45,144 nucleotides of DNA from NCBI GenBank assembly GCA_903894955.1, contig CAITSA010000004.1, positions 1 through 45,144 of the forward strand, written 5' to 3'. The stretch is from an uncultured bacterium. Its GTDB lineage: Bacteria > Patescibacteriota > Minisyncoccia > Phycocordibacterales > UBA9973. Position numbers and translations under genes: made by a program. Positions 6,772 through 17,300 of this stretch are shown in pieces. The notes under the pieces were generated by a model that made no database searches, had not been told where the DNA came from, and was given only the letters and a program-made list of their open reading frames with translations. Each line of letters opens with the position of its first letter. Position 1 is the stretch's first letter.

Positions 6772-7844
6772 TCATTTTTAGTTCGAGCTAAAATTTTATT
6801 TTTTTCAACATCACTTAAAAATTCCATCAAAATGACAGCCATCGGAATGGAAAGAATCGCTCCCCAAATTCCACCCAATTCAAAACCAACTACCACCGCT
6901 AGAATAATCACAATTGGAGAAAGACCCACTATCTTTTTTATCAAAAGCGGAGTAAATAGAAATACATCAAATTCATGAACAATGAGATAAGCTCCTAATA
7001 CCATGAAGGCACTACCAAATCCGTTAGAAAGATAAGAAAAAGCAAAAACCGGAATCATTGCTACCAAAATACCATAAGGAACCATCTCCATTATTCCAGT
7101 GATAATAGCGAGCAATAACGCATATTCTATCCCTAAAAGAGAAAGGATTAAATAAATGAGGACCCCAACAACAAAACCGAGAAGCATCTGCCCTTTAACC
7201 CAAAGACCTATTTTACGGCTTGCTCGTGTCCATAAGTCGACTATATAATCATCATATTCGATAGGAACGATGATGTGCAAAAAATTCTCTATCCCTTTTT
7301 CTTGAACTGAAAGATAAAAAGACACCAGAACAATTAAGATGCAATTGAAAATACTACCAAAAGACACAGAAAGAATTTGCACAAACCCACCAGAGAGATT
7401 CAGAACAAAGGCTTTTGACACAGACAAGAGGTTGGCAATTGAAATATGTCCAGAAAGAGCGCTGACAATATTTTTTGCACCGGAAAATGCTTCGTTTTGG
7501 AAAAAACTCAAGAAAGGAGCATCAGGGAAATAGGCTGAAAGAAAAGTGGAGAAATTATAAACTTCTGTTATTAAAAGCGGAGCAAAAAGGTAAAACAGTC
7601 CACCCAAAATAAGCAGGGATATAGCATAAAAAAGAACAATCCCAAAAACTCTATTTTTTATTCCTAGTTTGCGAAAATGCGGAACAGATGAATCTATAAA
7701 AGAAGCGATAACAATAGCGGTTAAAACCACCAAGACTAAATCTCTCAATAAATACAACAAAAATATAAAAAGAGGAACTAGGAAAAATTTTATGATGGTG
7801 CCGGTGGATATAGAAATATGAGAAATGTCACTTTTTTCAGCCAT
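6762..7844 (-). CDS. AI-2E family transporter (PerM-like membrane protein)
   Basis: The 360-residue polytopic protein has about eight hydrophobic segments, with an extracytoplasmic stretch around residues 95-150 and the conserved C-terminal part GIMEMVPYGILVAMIPVFAF ... EFDVFLFTPLLIKKIVGLSPIVIILAVVVG. That is the hallmark of the AI-2E/PerM (DUF20) family. Members export AI-2, act as Na+/H+ antiporters or have unknown substrates, so no substrate is assigned. It is upstream of metG on the same strand, with a 50-base gap. Confidence 0.88.
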   Translation of the reverse strand: MAEKSDISHISISTGTIIKFFLVPLFIFLLYLLRDLVLVVLTAIVIASFIDSSVPHFRKLGIKNRVFGIVLFYAISLLILGGLFYLFAPLLITEVYNFSTFLSAYFPDAPFLSFFQNEAFSGAKNIVSALSGHISIANLLSVSKAFVLNLSGGFVQILSVSFGSIFNCILIVLVSFYLSVQEKGIENFLHIIVPIEYDDYIVDLWTRASRKIGLWVKGQMLLGFVVGVLIYLILSLLGIEYALLLAIITGIMEMVPYGILVAMIPVFAFSYLSNGFGSAFMVLGAYLIVHEFDVFLFTPLLIKKIVGLSPIVIILAVVVGFELGGIWGAILSIPMAVILMEFLSDVEKNKILARTKNESR

Positions 7845-7953
7845 AAAAACATAATACCATAAAATATACCCCTCCCCAAATAAAGAGAGGATGCCGTAGT
7901 GGAAGATGTTAGAACTATGTTTGAAAGATTAAATGATACAAGTATTTATATTC

Positions 7954-9135
7954 TTAATTTAATCTTAAAATAGCAGATTTACTATGAGCATTTAACCCTT
8001 CAACTGATGCAAGGTTGGCGGTAATTTTACATAATTTTTTTGCTCCTGTTTTGGTTATATATTGGTAAGTTTGTATCTTGATGAAATCTTTAACGGATAA
8101 TCCTCCCGTATATTTTGCAGCTTTGCCAGTAGGAAGAACATGATTTGTTCCACTGCAATAATCTCCAAAAGCAACTGCTGAATAACCACCCAAAAATAAA
8201 GAACCATAATTTTTTAGTTTATTCAAAAATCTTTTAGGATTCTTGATTTGCAACTCTAAGTGTTCAGGGGCAAATTCATTTGCTATTTTTATAGTATCTT
8301 CTAACTTTTTGACCTTAATTATCTTTAAATTTTTTAGAGATTGTTTTGCTATGTTTTTAGTCGTTATATTATTTAATTGAGTTTTTAATTCTTTCTTAAC
8401 TTCTCTAATCAATTTTAGAGAATCTGTAACAAAAACAAGTTCTGCATTAAAATCATGTTCTGCTTGTGCTAATAAATCTGCTGCTATAAAAACAGGATTT
8501 GCCCATGCATCAGCTATAATCATAATTTCACTTGGACCAGCCAAAAAATCTATTCCGCAATCTCCATATATCTTTTTCTTTGCCTGAGTTACATAAATAT
8601 TACCAGGACCAACTATTTTATTTACTTTTGGTATAGTTTTAGTTCCATAAGCCATGGCAGCTATTGCTTGAACACCACCGATTTTATAAATTGAACTAGC
8701 CCCTGCAAAATGTGCAGCAACTATTACTTCTGGTTTAATTTTTGGTGAACAAGCAATAATATTTTTTACTCCAGCTATTTTTGCTGGGATTATACACATT
8801 AAAGCTGTTGAAAGTAGCGGGTAACTTCCACCGGGTATATAAACCCCGACTTTCTCAATTGGTATTATTTTTTGACCGAGTATCACCTCGTCTTTTTTAT
8901 ATTCAAAATTTTTAAATTGTTTATATTGTTCTTTTGCAAATCTTTCTATATTTACAGCAGCCAATTTTATTGTTTCTAAAGTTTTTTTATCTATATTTTT
9001 ATATGCTTCTTCTATTTCTTTTCTGCTAACTTTAAAGGACTTAATCTTTTCTCCATCAAAAATTTTCGTGTATTTGTTTACAGCCTTATCGCCATTTTTC
9101 CTCACATCTTCTATTGTAGAACTTACTATTTTCAT
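7954..9135 (-). CDS. hisD: Histidinol dehydrogenase, with no other his gene in the window
   Basis: HisD oxidises L-histidinol to L-histidine in two NAD-dependent steps. The 393-residue protein keeps the expected active site: the zinc ligands Gln and His in AQAEHD, the Asp in FGDYCSGTNHVLPT and the C-terminal His in EGLNAHSKSA, plus the catalytic Glu-His pair in FAPEHLEL. The NAD loop (GVYIPGGSYPLLST) and GPGNIYVTQAKK are present. No other histidine gene lies in the window. Its role may be salvage, or oxidation of another amino alcohol. It has 80-110 base gaps on both sides, larger than its neighbours have, and a Lys/Ile-rich composition. Confidence 0.93.
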   Translation of the reverse strand: MKIVSSTIEDVRKNGDKAVNKYTKIFDGEKIKSFKVSRKEIEEAYKNIDKKTLETIKLAAVNIERFAKEQYKQFKNFEYKKDEVILGQKIIPIEKVGVYIPGGSYPLLSTALMCIIPAKIAGVKNIIACSPKIKPEVIVAAHFAGASSIYKIGGVQAIAAMAYGTKTIPKVNKIVGPGNIYVTQAKKKIYGDCGIDFLAGPSEIMIIADAWANPVFIAADLLAQAEHDFNAELVFVTDSLKLIREVKKELKTQLNNITTKNIAKQSLKNLKIIKVKKLEDTIKIANEFAPEHLELQIKNPKRFLNKLKNYGSLFLGGYSAVAFGDYCSGTNHVLPTGKAAKYTGGLSVKDFIKIQTYQYITKTGAKKLCKITANLASVEGLNAHSKSAILRLN

Positions 9136-9221
9136 ATTTTAAAATCATAGCAGAGTAGAACTGAAAAGTCATTATTTTTTATAGATATTTTATAAAATTC
9201 TAATTTAGATGAAAGGTAATA

Positions 9222-10499
9222 TCAGAATTTGAGTATTTTGAGAAATTTGGCTTTTTCAAGATTTTCTTCGAAAGGTCCAATGAGCGCTAAATTGAGTTTG
9301 TTATTTTGGAAAATATCCTTAGCTAAGTTTTGAATTTCGCTGGCTGTTACTTTGCGTATTTTCTCTGCTCTATTTTCCACACTTTTGATTTCACGTTTTA
9401 AAAGTTCTTGTCCTCCAAAAAAATTTGCAATGTCATCACTTGCCTCTAATGAGAGTTTCATATTCCCTATCAAGCATTCCTTTACTTTATTTAATTCTTC
9501 TTCGTCTACTTTTTCTTTTTTTAGAATATTACATTCATGCAGTACGGCCTTGATTACTTCTTCTATCCTTTTATTGTCCACCCCAGCAGAAATTTGAAAA
9601 AATCCATGGTCAGTATAAGTATCATTGTAGGCATGAACATAATAACCAACACCCATCTCTTCACGAAGCTTTTGAAAAAGTCTTGAACTCATTCCCCCTC
9701 CTAAGCACCCTCCCAATACTGTAAGCACAGCACTTTTCTTACTAAATAAATTTAAACTCCGTACTCCTAAAACAAAATGTGTCTGATCTGTTTTTTTGAA
9801 ATTAATTAACACTCTCGGACTTTTTTGTCTTTCTTGTACTTTCACCTTCCCTACTTTTTTGCCCCGTTTTATTTTTCCAAAAATTTTATTTACTTCACTC
9901 ATTACTTGCTTCTCTCCCACTCCCCCAGCTACAACTAAAACTGTAGCCTCTGGTAAATAATGAGCTTTTTTATACGTGACAAAATCATCCCTCTTCATTT
10001 TTAAAATATTTTTTTTCTCGCCAGCGATATTCCAGCCCGCAGGAGTATCCCCATAAAGTAATTTCATAATTAAGTCTTGCACATGTCTTTGAGGCATATC
10101 TTCATACATATTTATCTCTTCTATAATTACCCCTTTTTCTTTTTGCATCTCAACGTCAGGAAAAGTGGAATTTAAATAAATATCTGAAACAATATCAAAA
10201 ATCTTACTAAAATGTTTAGCGTCGGACTTCGCATAATATCCCGTGTATTCTTGAGCGGTAAAAGCATTATATTGGCTACCCAGAGCATCTAATTCTTTGG
10301 AAATATCAATAGCTTTAGGTCTTTTGTTTGTACCCTTAAAACACATATGTTCCAAAAAGTGTGAAATTCCATTCACCTTTTTTGTTTCGTATTTTGAACC
10401 TGCTTCCACCAACACCAACACTGTCGCTGTTCCATTATCTTTCATTGGAACAGTAACAACCCGTAGTCCATTCTTTAAAACTTTTTTTGAAAATTTCAT
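9222..10499 (-). CDS. M16 family zinc peptidase (mitochondrial processing peptidase-like)
   Basis: The 425-residue protein has the inverted zinc motif HFLEH (H47, E50, H51) and the downstream Glu in EKGVIIEEINMYED, together the ligand set of M16 peptidases. The duplicated M16 fold follows, with the second half containing RQKSPRVLINFKKTDQTHFVLG and GGGMSSRLFQKLREEMGVGYYVHAY, typical of PqqL/MPP-beta-like proteins. No signal peptide is visible, so it probably acts in the cytoplasm. Its ATG follows the glyS stop codon with no gap, so translation is probably coupled. Confidence 0.93.
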   Translation of the reverse strand: MKFSKKVLKNGLRVVTVPMKDNGTATVLVLVEAGSKYETKKVNGISHFLEHMCFKGTNKRPKAIDISKELDALGSQYNAFTAQEYTGYYAKSDAKHFSKIFDIVSDIYLNSTFPDVEMQKEKGVIIEEINMYEDMPQRHVQDLIMKLLYGDTPAGWNIAGEKKNILKMKRDDFVTYKKAHYLPEATVLVVAGGVGEKQVMSEVNKIFGKIKRGKKVGKVKVQERQKSPRVLINFKKTDQTHFVLGVRSLNLFSKKSAVLTVLGGCLGGGMSSRLFQKLREEMGVGYYVHAYNDTYTDHGFFQISAGVDNKRIEEVIKAVLHECNILKKEKVDEEELNKVKECLIGNMKLSLEASDDIANFFGGQELLKREIKSVENRAEKIRKVTASEIQNLAKDIFQNNKLNLALIGPFEENLEKAKFLKILKF

Positions 10500-11837
10500 T
10501 TAATCTATTTTCTCTTTAATGTAATTTTTTAAATCAGTTACTTTTATTCTTTCCTGCTCGCCTGTATCTCTATCTCGCACGGTCACCGTGTCGTCAGAAA
10601 GTGTATCAAAATCAACCACTATACAAAAAGGTGTACCGATTTCATCTTGTCGACGATAACGCTTACCGATATTGCCATTGTCATCCCAAGCTACTCGTCC
10701 AAACTCGGCCTTAAGAGGAGCATAAACTTTTGTATTAGCATATTCCACAAGTTCTGGCTTATTTTTGAGAAGCGGTGAAACAGCACAAATCACCGGCGCA
10801 ATACTAGGTTTAAACTTAAGATAAACTCTCTTTTCTTTTTCACCTGCCCCGTCGGAAGCTTGCTTTCCTTCGGGGTCTTCACTATAAGCAGAAAGTAAAA
10901 CTGCAAGCAAGGCTCTCCCCACTCCAAAAGTCGGCTCAATGACGTGTGGCACTGTTTTTCCTCCTTCTTCTTCATCTATATAATCTAATTTGTGAGTTTT
11001 TAAATCAAAATCTGCGCGATAAGCTAAGCCAAAAAGTTCTTTATTGCCAAAGGGAAAATCAAAATAAAAATCAATAGTTCGGCTGGAATAATGTGCTCTG
11101 TCTTCTTTTGAAACTTCCAGCTCATGCACTTTCCCCATATCAATACCTACTTCTTCCATCCAGTCGAGCATTTCTCCTTTCCAATATTCAAAATATTTTT
11201 CCCAATCTGTTGGTCGAATAAAATATTCTATTTCCATTTGTTCAAATTCGCGAACTCTAAAAATAAAATCACGTGGGGCTATCTCATTTCTAAAAGCTTT
11301 CCCTATTTGCGCCATCCCAAAAGGAATTTTGGGATGAAAAGCATCTACGGTGTTTTTAAAATTTACAAACATCCCTTGGGCTGTTTCTGGTCGCAGATAT
11401 GATATGGAAGTACTTTCTTCGGTAGCGCCAATATGAGTTTTGAACATCATATTAAATTGCTGGACCTCGCCAAAACCCCCTCCACAATCAGGACATTTTT
11501 TCGCATCTTCAATTTGATCAGTACGAAATCGATGATGACATTTTTTACATTCTACTAAAGGATCGTGGAAACCTTCCACGTGCCCAGAGGCTTGCCAGAC
11601 TTCCGGACGCATTAAAATCGCCGCATCGACACCATACATATCGCGCCTGCTATCAACAAATTTTTTCCACCAATTTTGAGTAATATTATTTCTTAAAGCC
11701 ACACCAAAATGTCCTAAATCCCAAGTACCTGCCAAACCACCATAAATCTCCGAACCTTGAAAAATAAACCCGCGTCTTTTACAAAGCGAACTTATTTTTT
11801 CCATTAAATTATCTTCTTGGTTTTTTATTGCTTTCAT
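10500..11837 (-). CDS. glyS: Glycyl-tRNA synthetase, alpha2 type
   Basis: This class II synthetase charges tRNA-Gly. It is the single-chain form, not the alpha2-beta2 form. Visible parts are the N-terminal RRGFIFQGSEIYGGLAGTWD (motif 1 region), a zinc-binding insert with CKKCHHRF and CPDCGGGF, motif 2 (FRNEIAPRDFIFRVREFEQMEIEYF), motif 3 (VIEPTFGVGRALLAVLL) and the C-terminal anticodon domain. The 445 residues include an in-frame palindromic insert at about residues 322-331 (DPEGKQASDGAG), just after motif 3. It stands 9 bases after the surface-protein gene and is directly followed by the M16 gene. Confidence 0.96.
   Translation of the reverse strand: MKAIKNQEDNLMEKISSLCKRRGFIFQGSEIYGGLAGTWDLGHFGVALRNNITQNWWKKFVDSRRDMYGVDAAILMRPEVWQASGHVEGFHDPLVECKKCHHRFRTDQIEDAKKCPDCGGGFGEVQQFNMMFKTHIGATEESTSISYLRPETAQGMFVNFKNTVDAFHPKIPFGMAQIGKAFRNEIAPRDFIFRVREFEQMEIEYFIRPTDWEKYFEYWKGEMLDWMEEVGIDMGKVHELEVSKEDRAHYSSRTIDFYFDFPFGNKELFGLAYRADFDLKTHKLDYIDEEEGGKTVPHVIEPTFGVGRALLAVLLSAYSEDPEGKQASDGAGEKEKRVYLKFKPSIAPVICAVSPLLKNKPELVEYANTKVYAPLKAEFGRVAWDDNGNIGKRYRRQDEIGTPFCIVVDFDTLSDDTVTVRDRDTGEQERIKVTDLKNYIKEKID
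10847..10875 (-). repeat. 29-nt in-frame hairpin element in glyS
   Basis: This hairpin opens CCCCGTCGGAAGC and closes TTCGGGG, with an AGCTTGCT core. It has the same length as 15775-15803 in ileS and matches it at 21 of 29 positions. Where the two differ at positions 9 and 21, the change keeps the base pair (G-C versus C-G). Both copies are read in the same frame (P-x-x-x-Q-A-x-x-G-A). Confidence 0.75.
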
Positions 11838-11846
11838 TTTTTGTAA

Positions 11847-13778
11847 CTAATTAACTACGATACCACCACCCTGAGGCAAAGCTGTGTCATTATCAAGCTT
11901 CGTCGTAAGCCTTATTTTTTTTACTGTTACATCCACATTAGCAAAATCATCATGTCCAGTCAAAACTGCATCATTTATAATAACCGGGAGAGTATCAACT
12001 TGAGAAATTGAAGGCTTAAAAGAAACCTGAAAAGAAACACTGCGGGCAGGAGCTGTAATTCCAGAACCTTTTGGTATTCTGTCTATATTCCAAATTATTT
12101 CTTTAGTAAAAGCATTATAGGTTAAATTTTCATTCTGCGGAGAAATTGGTCCTACAAAGTTCACCCATGAAGGAAGAGTGGTAGTTATCTGCGCTTTGGA
12201 AATACTATTAGCGGTATTAGAAAGAGTCCACACCACGGTGTAAGTTGTCGCTTGGTCAACTTTAGGAGGTATCGGGCCAGTATTCACAAAAGGTCCAGAA
12301 TAATAAAGTGCTTTCCCAGAAAAACCAACATCCGAAATAATTCGAATAATCGCTCCAGTCGAATTATCAAGTTCGTTGACATCAGAACCCTCAACCGCCT
12401 GTTTACCAGAAATACTGACATCTATATTAACAGAAGGATCGGTTAATATTACACCAGCCGTCGAGAACGAAGAAGCTGGAGAAAAAGAAAAGGCCACAGA
12501 ATCTGAGTCACCCGAATTTATTTCTGCCATTTGACTTTTAGAATTTTTATCCCAAGTGATTGTATCACTAGATGAATCATAAAAACCTTGTTGTGCATTT
12601 ATGGTCTTACGATTAAAAGCATTTCCGGAAATTTTTGCCTTTATTTGTAAATCATTTACCTTAGTGTCTAAATTATTAGCATAATGAATTTCTGCGCTTA
12701 TTGAAGTCTTGGCATCTATCGCATATTCTCTTTGATATACACCATTAATAAAAAGATTTGCTTCAATGAAAGGTTTTTTAATTGCTACAATACTTTTGAT
12801 TGAATTAAAAATAACATTAATAATAGATTTATCTGTATCTGACTGTGATCCACTTGAAATATTAAAAGTTTTTTCTTCTCCATCAAAAACATCCACCATC
12901 TTACCAGAGATTGAGATATCATGTTCCACTCCAGGAACAATGTCACCCAGATTCCAAACATTATTACCAAAAGAAGGTGCTGGCACAGAATTTTTAAAAG
13001 TAAATCCCAACGGATAATCAACCTTAACTAATATGTTAGGAGTTGCTTTAGTGGCGTTAAGGGTAGCTTTCACATTGAAGGTAATGTCTTGATTAGGACT
13101 GATGGTAAGTGGGGCATCTACCGAAAGATTGATGGGGGTAGAGCGTATTGTTACTTCATAAGGTTTTTCTTTGACAAAAATAGCATTGGACCCAGCTACT
13201 CGATATTCAATACTTATTTTTATTGGAATAATGCTCCCCTGTTCTCCAAAAAGCACCATTTTTACATTTTCATTTCGGACGGCTCCAGCTGGGATTGTTC
13301 CTAGAGAGATGCGGAGATGTTCTGTGTCAGAAGATAAATCAGTAGCCGAACCTTTTGGGTATTCTAAAACAAGATCAACTAAATCAAGTTCGGAATTATT
13401 TCTGTTCACAATTCCAATAATCAGTGGAAGCTCGTCACCCCCCGCTGTAAAATTATTTCCAAGTATGGAAATATCAATATTATTATTAGAAACAGTATTT
13501 CCTCCAGCAAAAAAAACAAAAGCTGCATAGCCTAAAGTTAAAACAAAGAAAATTACAGAAAAAATAAAAAATTTCTTAAAACCAGATGTTTTCATAAAAA
13601 ATTTCTCTTGAGCATCAAACTCAGTTTCTTCTTTTGTCTCCCAAGAATCAACGATTTCATTTTTAGGAACATAGGAAAAAATATCTCGATGCTCTATTTT
13701 AGTCTGATAATTTTTACTAAAAAGCTTACTTTTTAAATCTTCAAGCCTGTTAAGCTTATTCATATCATCTAACGACAT
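11847..13778 (-). CDS. Membrane-anchored surface protein with Ig/DUF11-like repeats
   Basis: The 643-residue protein starts with about 65 hydrophilic residues. A single membrane helix follows (FFIFSVIFFVLTLGYAAFVFFAG, about residues 68-91), and then a long extracellular part made of beta-rich repeats. Segments such as DITFNVKATLNATKATPNILVKVDYPLGFTF and TYTVVWTLSNTANSISKAQITTTLPSWVNFVG resemble DUF11/CARDB-like domains. The topology is probably cytoplasmic N-terminus with the C-terminus outside. Its role is unknown: surface structure or attachment is plausible. It sits between recO and glyS, an odd place for a surface gene, which suggests simple packing into the operon. Confidence 0.75.
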   Translation of the reverse strand: MSLDDMNKLNRLEDLKSKLFSKNYQTKIEHRDIFSYVPKNEIVDSWETKEETEFDAQEKFFMKTSGFKKFFIFSVIFFVLTLGYAAFVFFAGGNTVSNNNIDISILGNNFTAGGDELPLIIGIVNRNNSELDLVDLVLEYPKGSATDLSSDTEHLRISLGTIPAGAVRNENVKMVLFGEQGSIIPIKISIEYRVAGSNAIFVKEKPYEVTIRSTPINLSVDAPLTISPNQDITFNVKATLNATKATPNILVKVDYPLGFTFKNSVPAPSFGNNVWNLGDIVPGVEHDISISGKMVDVFDGEEKTFNISSGSQSDTDKSIINVIFNSIKSIVAIKKPFIEANLFINGVYQREYAIDAKTSISAEIHYANNLDTKVNDLQIKAKISGNAFNRKTINAQQGFYDSSSDTITWDKNSKSQMAEINSGDSDSVAFSFSPASSFSTAGVILTDPSVNIDVSISGKQAVEGSDVNELDNSTGAIIRIISDVGFSGKALYYSGPFVNTGPIPPKVDQATTYTVVWTLSNTANSISKAQITTTLPSWVNFVGPISPQNENLTYNAFTKEIIWNIDRIPKGSGITAPARSVSFQVSFKPSISQVDTLPVIINDAVLTGHDDFANVDVTVKKIRLTTKLDNDTALPQGGGIVVN

Positions 13779-13798
13779 ACTATGATTATACCATCATT

Positions 13799-14377
13799 TT
13801 ATAAATGCGTCTCTTTAAGAGCTTTATTTATTTGACGTAACACTTGAGACCTTGATTTTGAAAATTCAAATATTAAATTCTCTTCAAATGGAGATTTGAT
13901 TATACTTTGCAAAGCTTTGTCTCCACCAATATAACCCAGATTGTCTAACATTCGCAAAACAATAAGGGCTTCAACGTTACGTAAATGTTCCGCTTTAGCT
14001 TTTTCTAAAACAGTCAAACCATTTATTAAATCAACAAACAAAGCTTCGTTCGGCTCTATCCCCGCAAGTAATCTTTTTAACAATTTAGCAATGTTGAAAA
14101 AAACTTCAAAAGTTCCATGATTTTTTACAATTTGTTCTAACTTGTTTGTCTTTGAAGCGCTAGTTAAACGCCAAAAATCTTTCCCTTGCACAAGGTCTAT
14201 TTTCACATAAGCAAAGTCTTGCAATACAAAACGCAATTTCGAAGACATTTTACGAACCCCTTGCGCTGAGGCATAAACCATACCCAAGTCACGAGTAAAA
14301 ATAGAGTAATATTTTCCAGCTTCACCGTAATTTTTACTCCCTAAAATTAAACCCTGCGTGTGATAAATATGATGCAT
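13799..14377 (-). CDS. recO: DNA repair protein RecO
   Basis: RecO loads RecA onto SSB-coated DNA and anneals strands. The 192-residue protein has the N-terminal OB fold (YHTQGLILGSKNYGEAGKYYSIFTRDLGMVYASAQGVRKMSSKLR) and the helical C-terminal domain (LLAGIEPNEALFVDLINGL, LRNVEALIVLRMLDNLGYI). The protein is shorter than E. coli RecO (242) and the C-terminal zinc cysteines are missing. It starts 6 bases after ileS, so it is co-transcribed with it. Partner proteins SSB and RecA are encoded in the same window. Confidence 0.9.
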   Translation of the reverse strand: MHHIYHTQGLILGSKNYGEAGKYYSIFTRDLGMVYASAQGVRKMSSKLRFVLQDFAYVKIDLVQGKDFWRLTSASKTNKLEQIVKNHGTFEVFFNIAKLLKRLLAGIEPNEALFVDLINGLTVLEKAKAEHLRNVEALIVLRMLDNLGYIGGDKALQSIIKSPFEENLIFEFSKSRSQVLRQINKALKETHL

Positions 14378-14383
14378 TTTATT

Positions 14384-17300
14384 CTATTTGATCACGAAAT
14401 TTTTTAATTCTAAGATTATAGGAGCAATAGACTCATTGTTTATATCCTCTGGTTTTATTTTACATTTTGCAAAAATTTGTTTTTCAATTTGTCTTATGGC
14501 ATTTTCAAATGCGTCTCGTTCAGGCGTATTTTCTTTATGATGTGCATAGCGCTTTCTTAAATCCACAAGTCTTTGTTCTATACTTACTACGCCAAAAATC
14601 CCCACGCGTTCATCACAGTAATCAACGATTTTTTTACCCCAATCCATAGCAGAAGAAATATCGGGTGCACCTAGAAAACTAATGGAATTGATTAATTCCA
14701 CTACGCGTTCACTCACGTTTATTTCTTTGGCAATTTTTGAGTGAGCAGAATATTCATTTTTGCCATATTTTTTAATGTACTCATTTTGAACATTTTGCCA
14801 ATATTCTATTCCTTCTGGTTCATTAAGTTCAGAAAAATAATTTAAGTCAAATTTAATAATATTTCCCATATCGTGAAGCAGGCAGGCAGTGATAATTTCT
14901 TCTTTTGGTAACGGCTCGGTAAAATTATCACAAATCAAAGATGCCACTGCCGCCGTTCGGAGCATATGTTCCTGCAAGCTCGGCATGATTTTATATTTTT
15001 TATATATTGTTTCAATAGGAAGAGGCATCTTGTCTCCTGGGTTAAGACCGAGCTTTTTTCTTTGATCTTGAAGCTCTCGCATAAACTCACGATACTCCCC
15101 CTCTGCTTTGAGTGCTGGAGTAATATTTATATCGAGTTCTACTTCTGTTTTTAAATTTTTATTTTCTAAAATATCTTTTACATTTATTTCATCTTTTATC
15201 AGATCAGCAAATTCTTTTCCTAAAACAAAATTCTTAACTTCTAGTTTAGAAAGTGGTTGACGCACTTTTAATCCAGCTTTTTGTCTAGCTTCAAGCCCCA
15301 AAGTTACAATTTTTCTGACTATCTCCATATTGTCTATAACCCCCTCCTTCTCCTCCCCTTTATTAAGGAGGAGGTTGGGTAGGGGTATAATTCCAAAAAG
15401 TTTTAATTGTTTAGCAGGCCAATTTTCCAAATGCACACTTTCTTTATCACTATCTGTTTTTAATTTCAGCCAAATATCTTCTGCTGTAAACGGAGCAAAG
15501 GGAGCCATAATTTTAGTAAGAGTTTTTAGTACAAAATATAAAGTCGCTCTTGCCCCGTCCTCTTTGGCGGGGTTTGTTACCTCTTCTTTAATACGCTCAC
15601 GGGAACGACGTAAATACCAAGTAGAAAGGTCGCCAATAAAATCTTTTATTCCTCTGACGGGTTCCAATAATTTATAATCATCCATTTTCTTTGTAGATTC
15701 ATCAATCAATTCATCTAATCGCGCTAAAATCCATTGGTCAAGCACATTTTTTGACTTGGGTTTATCTCGACTTGCCCCGTAGCGAGCTTGCTCTGCTATG
15801 GGGTAAAGTTCATAAAACGCAAGTACGTTATAGAGCAAAGTAAAAACTTGTTGATGTAGTAAGGAAACAGTTTTTTCATCAAAATTTTTAGATTCACCTG
15901 GTTGATTAACCGAGTACATCCAGAGACGAAGTGTGTCGACACCATATTTATCCATCGCATCCCATGGATCAACAATATTACCGAGAGATTTAGACATTTT
16001 CTTCCCTTTCGCATCTAGTAAATGTCCTAAGCAAATGACATTTTTATAAGCTTTCCCTCGTCCCATCAATACCCCAACAGCATGAAGGGTATAAAACCAT
16101 CCTCGAGTCTGGTCAATCGCTTCAGAGATAAAATCAGCAGGATAACCCACACCGTCTACCCATTTTTTATTCTCAAATGGATAATGATCTTCCGCAAAAG
16201 GCATACAGCCAGAATCTAGCCAGACATCCATCACTTCTTTAGTTCTTACTAAATTTCCACCACAGGAACAAACAAGTTTTACTTCATCAATATATGGTCG
16301 GTGTAAATCAAGTTCATAATCTTCATTATGTGGAAGGGGTACAAAATCAAGTTCTACCACTTTAGCATTAGGAAAATCTATAGTTTTATTTATTAAATGT
16401 TTGGTTGTTTCAGCATCATTTAATCCCTTTATCCCAGCTGAAAGCATATTGGCCGGTCCCTCATGAGTAACAATTAAAATATTTCTATCTTTGTATTTAT
16501 TTTCAATATCATAAAGAAAACTTGTCATTCTTGATTTAACTTCTTTGCAAGATTCCCCATTCTTTGGTACACAAAGATACCAATCTTGTTTGGACTTAAA
16601 ATCAAAGTATTCTTCCCATGTTTTTCCGTTAAAAATTCCAGTATTTATTTCTCTAATTCTCTTATCAAAAATAAAATTGTTATTTTCAATTTCTAATTCT
16701 TTTTTTACAATTTCTGCAGTTTCTTTAGTTCTCGTAAGATCAGAGGAAATTATTAAATCTATTTTTTTATTTTTTATTTCAGAAATGGAATTCAAAACCT
16801 GTTTCTTTCCTGCTTTGGTTAAATGATCTGCACCTCCAACTTCTGAACTTATTATATATTTTACATTGCTTTCTGCCTCACCATGTCTCATCACAAAATA
16901 TTTGTTACCAGATTTTTTTGTTTTTTCTTTTATTTCTTGAATGCTGCCAATAACCTCAACCTTCTTGCAAGTTTCACAAACCCAAACTGGAAGGGGTGTA
17001 CCCCAATATCGTTCACGAGAAATTGCCCAATCTTTTATCTCCTCCAACCATTGTCCAAAACGCCCATCGCGAATATGCGCTGGCTCCCAATTTATTTCTT
17101 TATTCTCCTTAATCATCTTTTCTTTTATTTTTGGATCAGAAACTTTGATATACCAAGAATCTCGAGCATAATAAATAAGCGCTGTTTTACATCTCCAACA
17201 ATGAGGATAAGAGTGTTCATATTTTTCTTTTTTTAACAAAAGTCCTCTATGGGCTAAATCTTTAATAATATCAACGGCTACTTCTTCGTCCCGCACAAAT

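Noticed and set aside
7862-7892. Partial DUF559-type repeat upstream of the AI-2E gene
   Set aside because: ATACCCCTCCCC followed by AAAGAGAGG is suggestive, but it is too short and diverged to count.
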